Under the pieces are notes generated by a model. That model searched no databases. It was not told where the DNA came from and saw nothing but the letters and a program-made list of their open reading frames with translations. From assembly GCA_023015825.1 (NCBI GenBank), contig JALKAW010000008.1, positions 1 to 64,000 of the forward strand: 64,000 nt of DNA, read 5' to 3'. The translations under genes were made by a program, and so were the position numbers. The DNA is from Flavobacteriaceae bacterium S0862 (lineage in GTDB: Bacteria; Bacteroidota; Bacteroidia; Flavobacteriales; Flavobacteriaceae). Below, piece by piece: positions 6,822 to 13,532 of the stretch (its first letter is position 1; each line of letters opens with the position of its first letter).

Positions 6822-8321
6822 TCAATTATTTAGACCTATTAAGGATTCAATATGAATTGCAACTGTATTACTAAATATTGCTCCATAATTGCTTAATACA
6901 ATAATATAGTGATCCGTTTCTGGATAGTAATAACAATGACTTCCCACTCCATGGTATGTGCCTCCATGCCCAACAGACACTGTTTCTACTTTTTTTATAA
7001 TATAAAAACCATAACCATAATGCATACTTAGATTATCTGTCTCAAATCTTTTTGCTTGCTTTTGATGTAGTAATTCTTGGGTGTCTTTATTTACGAGAGT
7101 ATGCTTATTAATTGCTTTGAGGTAAGTATACAGATCTCTTGTAGTAGAGTAAATACCTCCAAATGGACTTAAGTAATAATCCTCAGTTTGAGCTTCATGT
7201 CTTGTACCATCAATTAACTTATCATTGCTATCATAATAAGAATAACCTGTAGCTACATTATTGTGATTAGAAACTTTATTTACATCTGCAAAAGAATTCC
7301 TCATATGGAGAGGTGTAAAAATATTTTTCTCAACATATTCTGCATAAGACATTTTACTAATTCTCTCAATAATAACGCCTAATAAAGCAAAGTTTTCATT
7401 AGAATAATCAAATTTGTTTAACACTTTAAAGTTTTTTCTTCTCCCCTCATTTAAAGAGTCAATATGTTTTATTTGAGCACTTAGAAAATCATTCATGCTT
7501 TTTGCACTATCATTATCCATATTGAATGGCTTGTAATCATCCAATTCAATGCCTGAAGTGTGTGTTAATAAATGATGAATGGTTACTTGATCCGCGATAT
7601 CTTTTGGGTATTCTGGGATCAACTTACTAATGGGGTCGGAATAATTTAATTTTCCTTGTTCTACTAGTTGTGCAATAGCGATTGCTGTAAATGTTTTTGT
7701 GGTTGAAGCAACATTAAAAGTGGTATTAGTATCTATTTTGTTACCCTTTTGCTTATCCCTTAGACCATAAGTTTTTTCAAATAAAATGGAGTCTCCTTTC
7801 GCCACCAAGACGGAGCCAGAAAAGTAATCTGTCTTATCTAAGCCCTCCAAGTATTTTTCTAAATAAGGCACTAACTCTTTTGAAGAAACTGGGTTGTAAG
7901 CAGATGAAATATTTCCTGAAGGTAACATGCCTCTTCCTACTGTTTTACCAATAACCTTAGTATTATCTGCATTCATTCTCAGCATAATCATTACCCAACT
8001 TTTGGTGTGCTTTCCCCTGAAAAAAATGCCTTGGTTATTTTCATTACTATATTCTTTAGCAATACTAAAAGGTTCTATTTCTCCATATTCTAAAAATATG
8101 CCTTTCCAATAAACAGCAGCTTCTTTGTCGTTTTTTGCATAAAATTTATCAGTAAATGATTCTAATATTTGTAAGTCATTTGAATTGTAAGCAATTAAAA
8201 ACTCCTTGAAAATGGGGGTGATTTCATTTTTTGGCCATTCAAATGGAGAATTGTTTTGAGCTGTTATGGTTAAGGACAATAAATTAAATAGCAGGATAAG
8301 TTTTAGGCTTTCAAATTTCAT
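6822..8321 (-). CDS. Serine beta-lactamase-like hydrolase (class C / esterase type)
   Basis: 499 aa. A signal peptide (about 1-21, ending TAQ) is followed by a 110-residue NTF2/SnoaL-like or cross-beta domain (30-135), then a penicillin-binding-protein-like serine hydrolase domain. Catalytic motifs are S206-T-T-K209, Y306-S-N308 and a late GHGGTYHG in place of KTG, as in class C-like esterases and D-aminopeptidases. LLTHTSGIELDD is the typical family stretch. Probably periplasmic. The substrate is unknown, and true beta-lactam resistance should not be assumed. Sole gene of cassette 4. The ATG is 64 bp inside the AAC core of site E. Confidence 0.87.
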   Translation of the reverse strand: MKFESLKLILLFNLLSLTITAQNNSPFEWPKNEITPIFKEFLIAYNSNDLQILESFTDKFYAKNDKEAAVYWKGIFLEYGEIEPFSIAKEYSNENNQGIFFRGKHTKSWVMIMLRMNADNTKVIGKTVGRGMLPSGNISSAYNPVSSKELVPYLEKYLEGLDKTDYFSGSVLVAKGDSILFEKTYGLRDKQKGNKIDTNTTFNVASTTKTFTAIAIAQLVEQGKLNYSDPISKLIPEYPKDIADQVTIHHLLTHTSGIELDDYKPFNMDNDSAKSMNDFLSAQIKHIDSLNEGRRKNFKVLNKFDYSNENFALLGVIIERISKMSYAEYVEKNIFTPLHMRNSFADVNKVSNHNNVATGYSYYDSNDKLIDGTRHEAQTEDYYLSPFGGIYSTTRDLYTYLKAINKHTLVNKDTQELLHQKQAKRFETDNLSMHYGYGFYIIKKVETVSVGHGGTYHGVGSHCYYYPETDHYIIVLSNYGAIFSNTVAIHIESLIGLNN

Positions 8322-8377
8322 TTTATAAGGTTTTATATTCGAATAGAAGGACGAGAATAAATGATTGATGTTGCAAT

Positions 8378-8516
8378 TAGCTACAACGTTGTTGTGTATG
8401 GTTAGTTGCGTGGTTAAGCACCTAATTTAGCAAATAAATCACAGATAGAATATTCCGCAGGAATGTTCGTAAGTCGTCAGTGAACAAGCAATTAATTATA
8501 CACGTTGTTGTGCTTT
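8378..8516 (-). repeat. attC-like recombination site E
   Basis: Cores AAC 8385-8387 and GTT 8507-8509 (125 bp). Arms GTGTAT/ATACAC then TTAGTTGC/GCAATTAA, with unpaired spacers of 6 and 3 nt, and tip hairpin GAATATTCC/GGAATGTTC. Left box TAGCTACAAC pairs with D's right box. Right box GTTGTGCTT pairs with F's left box. Confidence 0.83.
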
Positions 8517-8518
8517 CG

Positions 8519-9283
8519 TTATTTTTGAATTTCTCTGTTCAGTAAATCTAAAACTAAATAAAGTTTGCTTTTAACATTTCTATTATAAATAAACGATAAT
8601 TCACTGTCAGAAGCTAATACTTTATTAAGTTCATGTTCTGTATTCGGGTCTTCCATGAATCCATTATAATCAGCTCCCAATGCTAAAAGTTTCGATAAAT
8701 CGCTCATTTTAGCTTGCCATAATAAGCCATTTATTTCTCCATTAAAGTACCTGTAGACATGATTCATGTAGCTCATTTTTTTAGCATGCATATCAATATA
8801 TAAAGTTGATTCCATCTGTGCATTATGGTTTCTAAAATCGTTTATTGCTACTCTAATGCTATCATTTCTTATAACATTTAGTTTTCCAGAATTGACAAGT
8901 TCATTATAAGTAGGTGAGTAATCATAAAATGGAATTGCTTTGCCAATCAAAAATATAGGCTTTAATGGTATAAGTGTAATCGAATCCTTGTTGTATTCTT
9001 TAATTAATTTCAATAAATATTTGGATTGATTGATTTTTCCTGTAGTTAATTTTTCAAGCGTATTTATTTTGACACTATCAGCTTCAAATTCAACCTTTAA
9101 TTGATTTAAGATATATTGTTCTTGACTATTTTGTTTGCGTTGCTCATTCCAATTATTAATTGATAAGGCAATTAAAATTCCAATAACGACAAGGACAATT
9201 TCTCCGATTGCATATTTAAAATACTTTCCAGCTTTTCCTTCTGAAAGCAAGTTTTGTCTAATTTTTCTAAAGAATTTTATCAT
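8519..9283 (-). CDS. DUF6090 single-pass membrane protein
   Basis: 254 aa. It opens with the family signature MIKFFRKIRQNLLSEGK, then YAIGEIVLVVIGILIALSINNWNE, one transmembrane helix (about 26-45) flanked by a basic cytoplasmic N-terminus. The rest is a largely helical extracytoplasmic domain with charged coiled-coil stretches (KQNSQEQYILNQLKVEFEADSVKINTLEKL). The family is abundant in Flavobacteriaceae and has no assigned function. Sole gene of cassette 3. Its TAA (8519-8521) lies about ten bases from the GTT of site E and the ATG is about 30 bp from site F, the compact packing expected of an integron cassette. A second, broken DUF6090 gene lies outside the array at 16158-16728. Confidence 0.85.
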   Translation of the reverse strand: MIKFFRKIRQNLLSEGKAGKYFKYAIGEIVLVVIGILIALSINNWNEQRKQNSQEQYILNQLKVEFEADSVKINTLEKLTTGKINQSKYLLKLIKEYNKDSITLIPLKPIFLIGKAIPFYDYSPTYNELVNSGKLNVIRNDSIRVAINDFRNHNAQMESTLYIDMHAKKMSYMNHVYRYFNGEINGLLWQAKMSDLSKLLALGADYNGFMEDPNTEHELNKVLASDSELSFIYNRNVKSKLYLVLDLLNREIQK

Positions 9284-9304
9284 TGGTTAGTGGTTTGTCA
9301 TAAT

Positions 9305-9443
9305 GAAGCACAACGGTCTCGTATAACCGTCAGTTACGGGTTTAAAGTTACTGTTTTTCGATTAAGCACTGACGCTCGCAATTCCGAGTGGATTCGGACG
9401 TAGTCGAATCCGCCGTAATTGCGGTTATACATTGTTGGCTGTA
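9305..9443 (-). repeat. attC-like recombination site F
   Basis: Cores AAC 9312-9314 and GTT 9434-9436 (125 bp). It is the most divergent in sequence but clearest in structure: GTATAACCGTCAGTTACGG pairs with CCGTAATTGCGGTTATAC apart from one bulged T and one mismatch. Left box AAGCACAAC pairs with E's right box. Right box GTTGGCTGTA pairs with G's left box. Confidence 0.82.
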
Positions 9444-9451
9444 GTTTTTAT

Positions 9452-10498
9452 TTATTTTAATTCAGTCACTATTCTATCAAATTGTTTATCTGTTAAAACA
9501 GGTTCAAAGTATTTTATGTAATCATTTAATTCCCTCAGTAGTTTTACACTTACATATTTAAATTGACCTTGCGGTTTATTATTAATCATTACTATAAGAT
9601 TGCGAATCGGAACTCTTTGTTCTCCCCAATGATGTTCATATAAAGGTATATTTTCCGAAATGAATACGTACAAAGCAAAATTAGACCTTTCAATTTGTTC
9701 GATTGGTGACCTTAGACTCAGAGAATTAACAGATGACTTACTCCAGTTTTTAGTTTCTATTATAAAAATTCCTGCTTTTGAAATTAATAGATGGTCAATT
9801 TGAATTGAATAGATTCTCTGATTATGCTTCTTGTAAAAAATTGGACGAGAAAATCTTAGGTTGAAGTCATTAATTAGAACATAGTCATCTGAAAGCTTTT
9901 CGATTTCTTTTACAACTAAATTTTCACCTATTGCCCCAGAAATTAGATTTCGAGAGGATTCCAAAATATTTCGTGTGTATTCCAGTTTATCAATTTGAAG
10001 TTTTGCTCTATTTTCAATTAGGCTTTCTTTTCCAGTTTCGTAAATTCTTATGAAAGTTTCATTATTTTCAATTTTCCGACTAATGTTCTTAACATACGAA
10101 CTTATAAGTTTAGTTTTATTAGTAACGTAGTATTTTGATTGTTTTTTTAGCGAGTATAATTTTATAATTGATAGTAGTTTCTTTAGAAAGTTATTGTCTT
10201 TAGATTTTATAGCATCAATTTTTGTATGTAATTCAGAAATTCGACTATCTATTTTTTCTGTTTCTGAATTGATAATTTCAGCTTTTTCCTGTTTTCTTTT
10301 TTTTAGGATAGTACAAGTTTCAAAGTATTCTCTATCTAACTTTTTAGATTCATCATTAAGAATAGTGCGTTTTTCACTGTTATAATTTGATAAGAAATCA
10401 TTAATCTCTTTCACAGAATTAAATCTGGAAATATCATTATTATCTAATTCAGATTTTAAAGATTTTAGCGATTCTATTGTTCCGTATATTCTTGCCAT
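9452..10498 (-). CDS. NERD-domain nuclease-like protein with coiled-coil N-terminus
   Basis: 348 aa. Residues 1-175 are charged and mainly helical, with coiled-coil character and no signal peptide. A nuclease-related (NERD) domain follows: GAIGENLVVKEIEKLSDDYVLINDF, then IDHLLISKAGIFIIETKNW, which supplies the Asp and E-x-K of a PD-(D/E)XK-type active site. NERD proteins are thought to act on nucleic acid, and some occur in defence islands. Activity here is inferred only from the motif. Sole gene of cassette 2, 25 bp from site G at its start and about 15 bp from site F at its stop. Confidence 0.8.
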   Translation of the reverse strand: MARIYGTIESLKSLKSELDNNDISRFNSVKEINDFLSNYNSEKRTILNDESKKLDREYFETCTILKKRKQEKAEIINSETEKIDSRISELHTKIDAIKSKDNNFLKKLLSIIKLYSLKKQSKYYVTNKTKLISSYVKNISRKIENNETFIRIYETGKESLIENRAKLQIDKLEYTRNILESSRNLISGAIGENLVVKEIEKLSDDYVLINDFNLRFSRPIFYKKHNQRIYSIQIDHLLISKAGIFIIETKNWSKSSVNSLSLRSPIEQIERSNFALYVFISENIPLYEHHWGEQRVPIRNLIVMINNKPQGQFKYVSVKLLRELNDYIKYFEPVLTDKQFDRIVTELK

Positions 10499-10516
10499 TT
10501 ACGAAATTCTTCAAAT

Positions 10517-10653
10517 TACAGCCAACGTTCAAGGCTATGTACAGTTGCGTGGATTAGTACAGACTTTTGCAAGTACACGACAAGCTGAAAATTCCGCAGG
10601 AATTTTCAGGATAAGCCTGTAATAGCAATTGTTTATAGCCATTGTTGTGCCTC
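10517..10653 (-). repeat. attC-like recombination site G
   Basis: Cores AAC 10524-10526 and GTT 10644-10646 (123 bp). Arms GGCTATGTACAGTTGC and GCAATTGTTTATAGCC, spacers 6 and 3 nt, tip hairpin GAAAATTCC/GGAATTTTC. Left box TACAGCCAAC pairs with F's right box. Right box GTTGTGCCTC pairs with the attI-like core at 11565-11574. Confidence 0.83.
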
Positions 10654-10654
10654 G

Positions 10655-11551
10655 TTATTTATTTTCAATTTTAAATTCTTTCCCAAGTTTTTCAGTTCTA
10701 TTCACAAACTTTCCAATATTCCTAATTCCCCATTGAGTACTAGTCGCAATAGTTGAGTCAGACAATTTTATTAATTCTTCGGGTTTTAAATAATGTCTTT
10801 TGTGTCCAGTTCTATCATAGATTTCTTGTGCATTTTCTGATGTGTCAAATACTCCTGAACTTCCTTGTAGATAGTCTGGAAATTGTTTTTTTAAATCCGC
10901 ATAAGTTATTTCAGGTTTATTTTCTACATATTCTTTAATTACAGCATTGACAAGTCTAGCTTTATTATATTCTTTATTCCTAAATTGAAATTTGGAAAAA
11001 TCTCTATTTAAGTAATTGTATTTGAAGAATGTGTCTGTAACAACATAAATTTCATTTTTTGAACTTCTGAATCTTCTTATTACAAGTCCAGCAATTGCAA
11101 TTCCGTCTTCTGTTTGATATCCATCTTGTAATTTTCTTTGAAGTTCGGGTGAGATTGAAGTTCCTACTAAAACTCCAATCCATTTTGGTTCCTGTTCTTT
11201 GTCTTCCCAAAAATTTGGGTGCCTTTCAATAATTTGTTTTCTTTCTTTGAGATAGTCCTCAAGCTGTAATAAAGTTAAATCATTTATTTCATTAATCTTT
11301 AATTCAACTATTGATAAATAGTCAATGCCATATTGAGCAAGTATATCAATTCTTCCATCTCTATTAGAAGTTTTTCTACCTGCTTTTAGAGCGATTTCAG
11401 CATCTAGAACTGTTACGTCTGAAAAATTATCTTTATCTAGTTTTAAAACATCTTCATTTTCCAACAAATACGCTTCCATTGCTAATTCTTTAAGAAAAGG
11501 ATATTCTTTTAACTCAATATTATTTGCTGTAATCTGTCTGAAGATTTCCAT
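10655..11551 (-). CDS. PD-(D/E)XK nuclease-like protein, cassette 1
   Basis: 298 aa from the ATG at 11551. An upstream in-frame ATG at 11590 is rejected because it would run the gene back through the recombination core and into the 22-bp palindrome. The nuclease motif is RDGRIDILAQYGIDYLSIVELK, giving D69 and E84-x-K86 in this numbering. This is the NucS/DUF91-like arrangement that binds or cuts DNA. The C-terminal third (about 190-298) is basic, with a winged-helix-like appearance (TYADLKKQFPDYLQGSSG; TIATSTQWGIRNIGKF). Function unproven; restriction or defence is a reasonable guess. It is the recombinase-proximal cassette, the most recent insertion if insertion occurs at attI. Confidence 0.78.
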   Translation of the reverse strand: MEIFRQITANNIELKEYPFLKELAMEAYLLENEDVLKLDKDNFSDVTVLDAEIALKAGRKTSNRDGRIDILAQYGIDYLSIVELKINEINDLTLLQLEDYLKERKQIIERHPNFWEDKEQEPKWIGVLVGTSISPELQRKLQDGYQTEDGIAIAGLVIRRFRSSKNEIYVVTDTFFKYNYLNRDFSKFQFRNKEYNKARLVNAVIKEYVENKPEITYADLKKQFPDYLQGSSGVFDTSENAQEIYDRTGHKRHYLKPEELIKLSDSTIATSTQWGIRNIGKFVNRTEKLGKEFKIENK

Positions 11552-11564
11552 ATTTCGGTCTAAT

Positions 11565-11638
11565 GAGGCACAACAATTGGATAAACGCAATTGCGTTTAT
11601 CTACATTATATTTATTACGATAAAAATACATAATATTC
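11565..11638 (-). other. attI-like insertion site beside the recombinase
   Basis: A lone core, read on the minus strand as GTTGTGCCTC (11574-11565), matches site G's right box but lacks the long hairpin of sites A-G. It is followed by CAATTG and a perfect 22-bp palindrome at 11580-11601 (arms GATAAACGCAA and TTGCGTTTATC), then A+T-rich DNA up to the recombinase stop at 11639. A simple site next to the recombinase with structured sites further away is how attI and attC are arranged in integrons. The palindrome could be the accessory or binding site of the recombinase. Confidence 0.65.
11580..11601. repeat. 22-bp perfect palindrome
   Basis: Arms GATAAACGCAA / TTGCGTTTATC with no spacer, 6 bp from the GTT core of the attI-like site. 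It could also act as a weak hairpin between the cassette and the recombinase gene, but it has no following T-tract on either strand, so a terminator is unlikely. Confidence 0.85.
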
Positions 11639-12769
11639 TTACAAATCAAGGGGGTTTTGGATAGAATTAAAGCTGGTTTTTGCCACATGTGTGTAGATTT
11701 CAGTAGTCTTAGTAGAATTATGACCAAGAAGTAATTGAATATATCTTAAATCCGTACCATTTTCTAACAAATGCGTTGCAAAACTATGTCTTAAAGTATG
11801 AGGCGTTACATGTTTATTTATTCCAGCTTTGTAAATTGCTGATGCAAGTATTTTGATAATACTGGTAGCACTGTATTTTTCCTTTTTCTGTCCTTCAAAA
11901 AGGTAGTTACTAGGTTTATATTGTAGATAGTATTTTCTAAGGTCAACTAAAGCAGATTTTGACAGAATTGTATAACGATCTTTATTTCCTTTTGCATCGT
12001 TAACCTTAATTAGCATTCTTTTGCTGTCTATATCAGCTATTCTAAGATTTAATAGTTCACTACGCCTTAATCCAGCAGAATATAGTAATGATAATACACA
12101 CCTATGTTTAAGGTTTTGGGTTGCTTCTATAAGTTGTTTAACTTCATCTTTAGATAATATAATAGGAAGCTTTTTTTTCTTTCTGGGACGCTCTATTTCA
12201 TAGAACCTATTGGGCATTCCCAAGACAATTTCATAATAGAATTTAATACTGTTAATACTTTGATTTATATACGAGGTAGACCAATCGCTTTGAGTAATAA
12301 ATTTCAAATAGTCTCTTACATCTGTTTCATTTAATTTATCAATGTCTTTATTAGAATAGTAATTGATAAACCTTTCAAAACATGAGATATATGTTTTGAC
12401 AGTGTTGTTAGCATATCCTTTTAATTCCAACTTGTCTAAGAATGAATTTGGACAGGTTCTAAAATTATCAGGTTTTTGCCTATTTCTGAACCATTGTACG
12501 TCAAATTCTTCATCTAAGGATTTAGCATTGGTCTTTTGAAAGAAGTAATTAGAGTTTATCCAAGCAACACCACGAAATAGATTAAAAATGTCATCAAGAT
12601 TAGTTTTATTATTCGGTAAACAATACATACCAAATTCATTATTCCATTTTATTTCTTTAAGATCTTTCATGAGGCTATTAAGTACCTTATCTGATTGAAA
12701 TTTAAGTCCAATGAACTTCTTGTTGTCAATAAGTAAATGTTTAAGTGTAATGTGTCTATGTGTTTTCAT
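11639..12769 (-). CDS. Tyrosine recombinase (Xer/IntI-like), proposed cassette integrase
   Basis: 376 aa. Residues 1-100 are an extra N-terminal domain found on many Bacteroidota integrases (IGLKFQSDKVL.., FRGVAWINSNYFF). Residues 105-195 are a SAM-like core-binding domain whose end (INQSINSIKFYYEIVLG then PRKKKKLPIILSKDEVKQLI) resembles IntI proteins. The catalytic domain has R235, a KGNKDR hairpin (K260/K263), H324-T-L-R327, H350 and Y359, all intact. The segment between the hairpin and box II (about 264-320) has ordinary Xer length, and the roughly 20-residue IntI-specific helix with its W/F-rich patch is not seen. It is transcribed toward the array, like the 'reverse' integrases of Treponema-type integrons and unlike class 1. 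The stop is 64 bp from the attI-like core. Confidence 0.88.
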   Translation of the reverse strand: MKTHRHITLKHLLIDNKKFIGLKFQSDKVLNSLMKDLKEIKWNNEFGMYCLPNNKTNLDDIFNLFRGVAWINSNYFFQKTNAKSLDEEFDVQWFRNRQKPDNFRTCPNSFLDKLELKGYANNTVKTYISCFERFINYYSNKDIDKLNETDVRDYLKFITQSDWSTSYINQSINSIKFYYEIVLGMPNRFYEIERPRKKKKLPIILSKDEVKQLIEATQNLKHRCVLSLLYSAGLRRSELLNLRIADIDSKRMLIKVNDAKGNKDRYTILSKSALVDLRKYYLQYKPSNYLFEGQKKEKYSATSIIKILASAIYKAGINKHVTPHTLRHSFATHLLENGTDLRYIQLLLGHNSTKTTEIYTHVAKTSFNSIQNPLDL

Positions 12770-12801
12770 AGAACTAATGTAAAAGGTGTATTTTATTTAC
12801 T

Positions 12802-12836
12802 AGAATATTATACGTATATTATACGTATAATATTCT
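12802..12836. promoter_or_regulatory. 16-bp inverted repeat in the divergent recombinase / Zn-finger promoter region
   Basis: Arms AGAATATTATACGTAT and ATACGTATAATATTCT, perfect over 16 bp with a 3-nt centre, fill half of the 70-bp gap between two divergent starts. The right edge is 3 bp before the ATG at 12840, the left edge 32 bp before the recombinase ATG at 12769. A bound dimer would block both genes, so it is a good operator candidate. It lacks a T-tract, which argues against a terminator. Confidence 0.65.
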
Positions 12837-12839
12837 GCT

Positions 12840-13223
12840 ATGACAATCAAACAAAAGTTATGCTTATACTGTCAAAAAGAACTTCAAGGAAGATCAGATA
12901 AGAAGTTTTGTGATATGTATTGTAAAAGTTCTTTCCAGTATCTACAATCCAAACTTAAACCATCTAGATTCTATAACAAGGTAGACAACCAGCTTAAATT
13001 AAATAGAAGAATACTTAAATATTATAATAAAGCAGGAAAAGCAACAATAAGATCAAGTATTTTAACTGATCAAGGATTTGACCCAAACTTCTTTACTCAT
13101 TACTGGAAGAATCAAAAAGGAGACGTTTATCTATTCGTTTATGAATATGGATTTTTGGCACTGAAGGAGAACAATGTCGAAAAGTTTGTTCTAGTTATTT
13201 GGCAGGAATATATGAGCAAATAA
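12840..13223 (+). CDS. Small zinc-ribbon protein divergent from the recombinase
   Basis: 127 aa. A four-cysteine zinc site at the N-terminus (C8, C11, C24, C28, in CLYCQKELQGRSDKKFCDMYC) looks like a treble-clef or short zinc-ribbon. A basic helical region (KLKPSRFYNKVDNQLKLNRRILKYYNKAGK) follows, then a compact aromatic-rich C-terminal part (HYWKNQKGDVYLFVYEYGFLAL). Similar short proteins are common in Bacteroidota, with no assigned function as far as I know. DNA binding is inferred from the zinc site and basic stretch. Because the inverted repeat sits immediately before its start codon, it may repress itself and the recombinase. It lies just outside the cassettes and may be part of the mobile platform. 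Confidence 0.72.
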   Translation: MTIKQKLCLYCQKELQGRSDKKFCDMYCKSSFQYLQSKLKPSRFYNKVDNQLKLNRRILKYYNKAGKATIRSSILTDQGFDPNFFTHYWKNQKGDVYLFVYEYGFLALKENNVEKFVLVIWQEYMSK

Positions 13224-13341
13224 CAAAGGGTTGGAGGATATGAGGGGGAAATAATTAACCCCAACGCCTAAATTATTTATATAGTAATTCATGATATAAA
13301 TATTATGAATTTATCTTGTTGTTGTATACTATGTCGGCACA

Positions 13342-13385
13342 AAAAAAAACGCTCATCTACAAATTACCGTAAATAGAGCGTTTTT
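13342..13385. terminator. Bidirectional rho-independent terminator
   Basis: Stem AAAAACGCTC / GAGCGTTTTT with a 20-nt A+T-rich loop, A-tract before and T-tract after. It can stop transcription from the Zn-ribbon gene on + and read-through from ssrA on -. Confidence 0.7.
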
Positions 13386-13484
13386 AGAATATTTCATTAC
13401 TCAAGGTGGGAATTAAACTTAATGTACACTAATATAATCTTGTGTTTTGCGAGATATTTGACTATTGTGGGGAAAATAAAAACG

Positions 13485-13520
13485 CCATATCTACAAAATA
13501 TAAGTAAATAGGCGTTTATA
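13485..13520 (-). terminator. Terminator downstream of ssrA
   Basis: Stem AAACGCC / GGCGTTT with a loop very like that of the neighbouring hairpin (ATCTACAAA..GTAAATA), 12 bp past the 3' end of tmRNA and followed on the minus strand by a T-rich run. Confidence 0.75.
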
Positions 13521-13532
13521 ATTACAAAGATG

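Larger units (their letters stand above)
128..12769 (-). mobile_element. Integron-like gene-cassette array with its own tyrosine recombinase
   Basis: Seven palindromic sites (A-G) in one orientation separate seven complete segments, followed by a simple core site (11572-11574) and a recombinase gene. Read on the minus strand, the order is recombinase, attI-like site, cassette 1 (11573-10526, 1048 bp), 2 (10525-9314, 1212 bp), 3 (9313-8387, 927 bp), 4 (8386-6717, 1670 bp), 5 (6716-5279, 1438 bp), 6 (5278-1745, 3534 bp), 7 (1744-137, 1608 bp). At least one more segment continues past the left edge. Each segment starts with GTT plus about seven bases and ends with their reverse complement. The bases differ between segments, as expected if segments move as circles through G/TT crossover. 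Most genes are on the minus strand with stop codons close to the 3' site, as in integrons. That the recombinase acts on these sites is inferred. Confidence 0.8.
13224..13532. other. 309-bp intergenic stretch between the Zn-ribbon gene and ssrA
   Basis: It holds two terminator hairpins (listed separately) with nearly the same stem and loop, and otherwise A+T-rich DNA with no supportable gene. No duplicate of the ssrA 3' end, which a classical ssrA-targeting island would leave, is visible here or elsewhere in the window. Confidence 0.6.

Noticed and set aside
6822-8321. Antibiotic-resistance cassette
   Set aside because: The serine hydrolase is of the class C/esterase type with an extra N-terminal domain and HGG in place of KTG; nothing in the sequence shows beta-lactam hydrolysis.
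128-10653. Repeats as MITEs or an insertion-sequence family
   Set aside because: The outer bases of each repeat do not match each other. They match the neighbouring repeat across the gene, so the gene segment rather than the repeat is the unit. No target-site duplication or transposase is associated.
128-10653. CRISPR array
   Set aside because: Repeats are long, palindromic and divergent, and the intervals are genes of 0.9-3.5 kb, not spacers. No cas gene is present.
11552-11590. Longer start for the cassette 1 nuclease-like gene at 11590
   Set aside because: It would place the recombination core and half the palindrome inside the coding sequence; the ATG at 11551 lies just inside the cassette.
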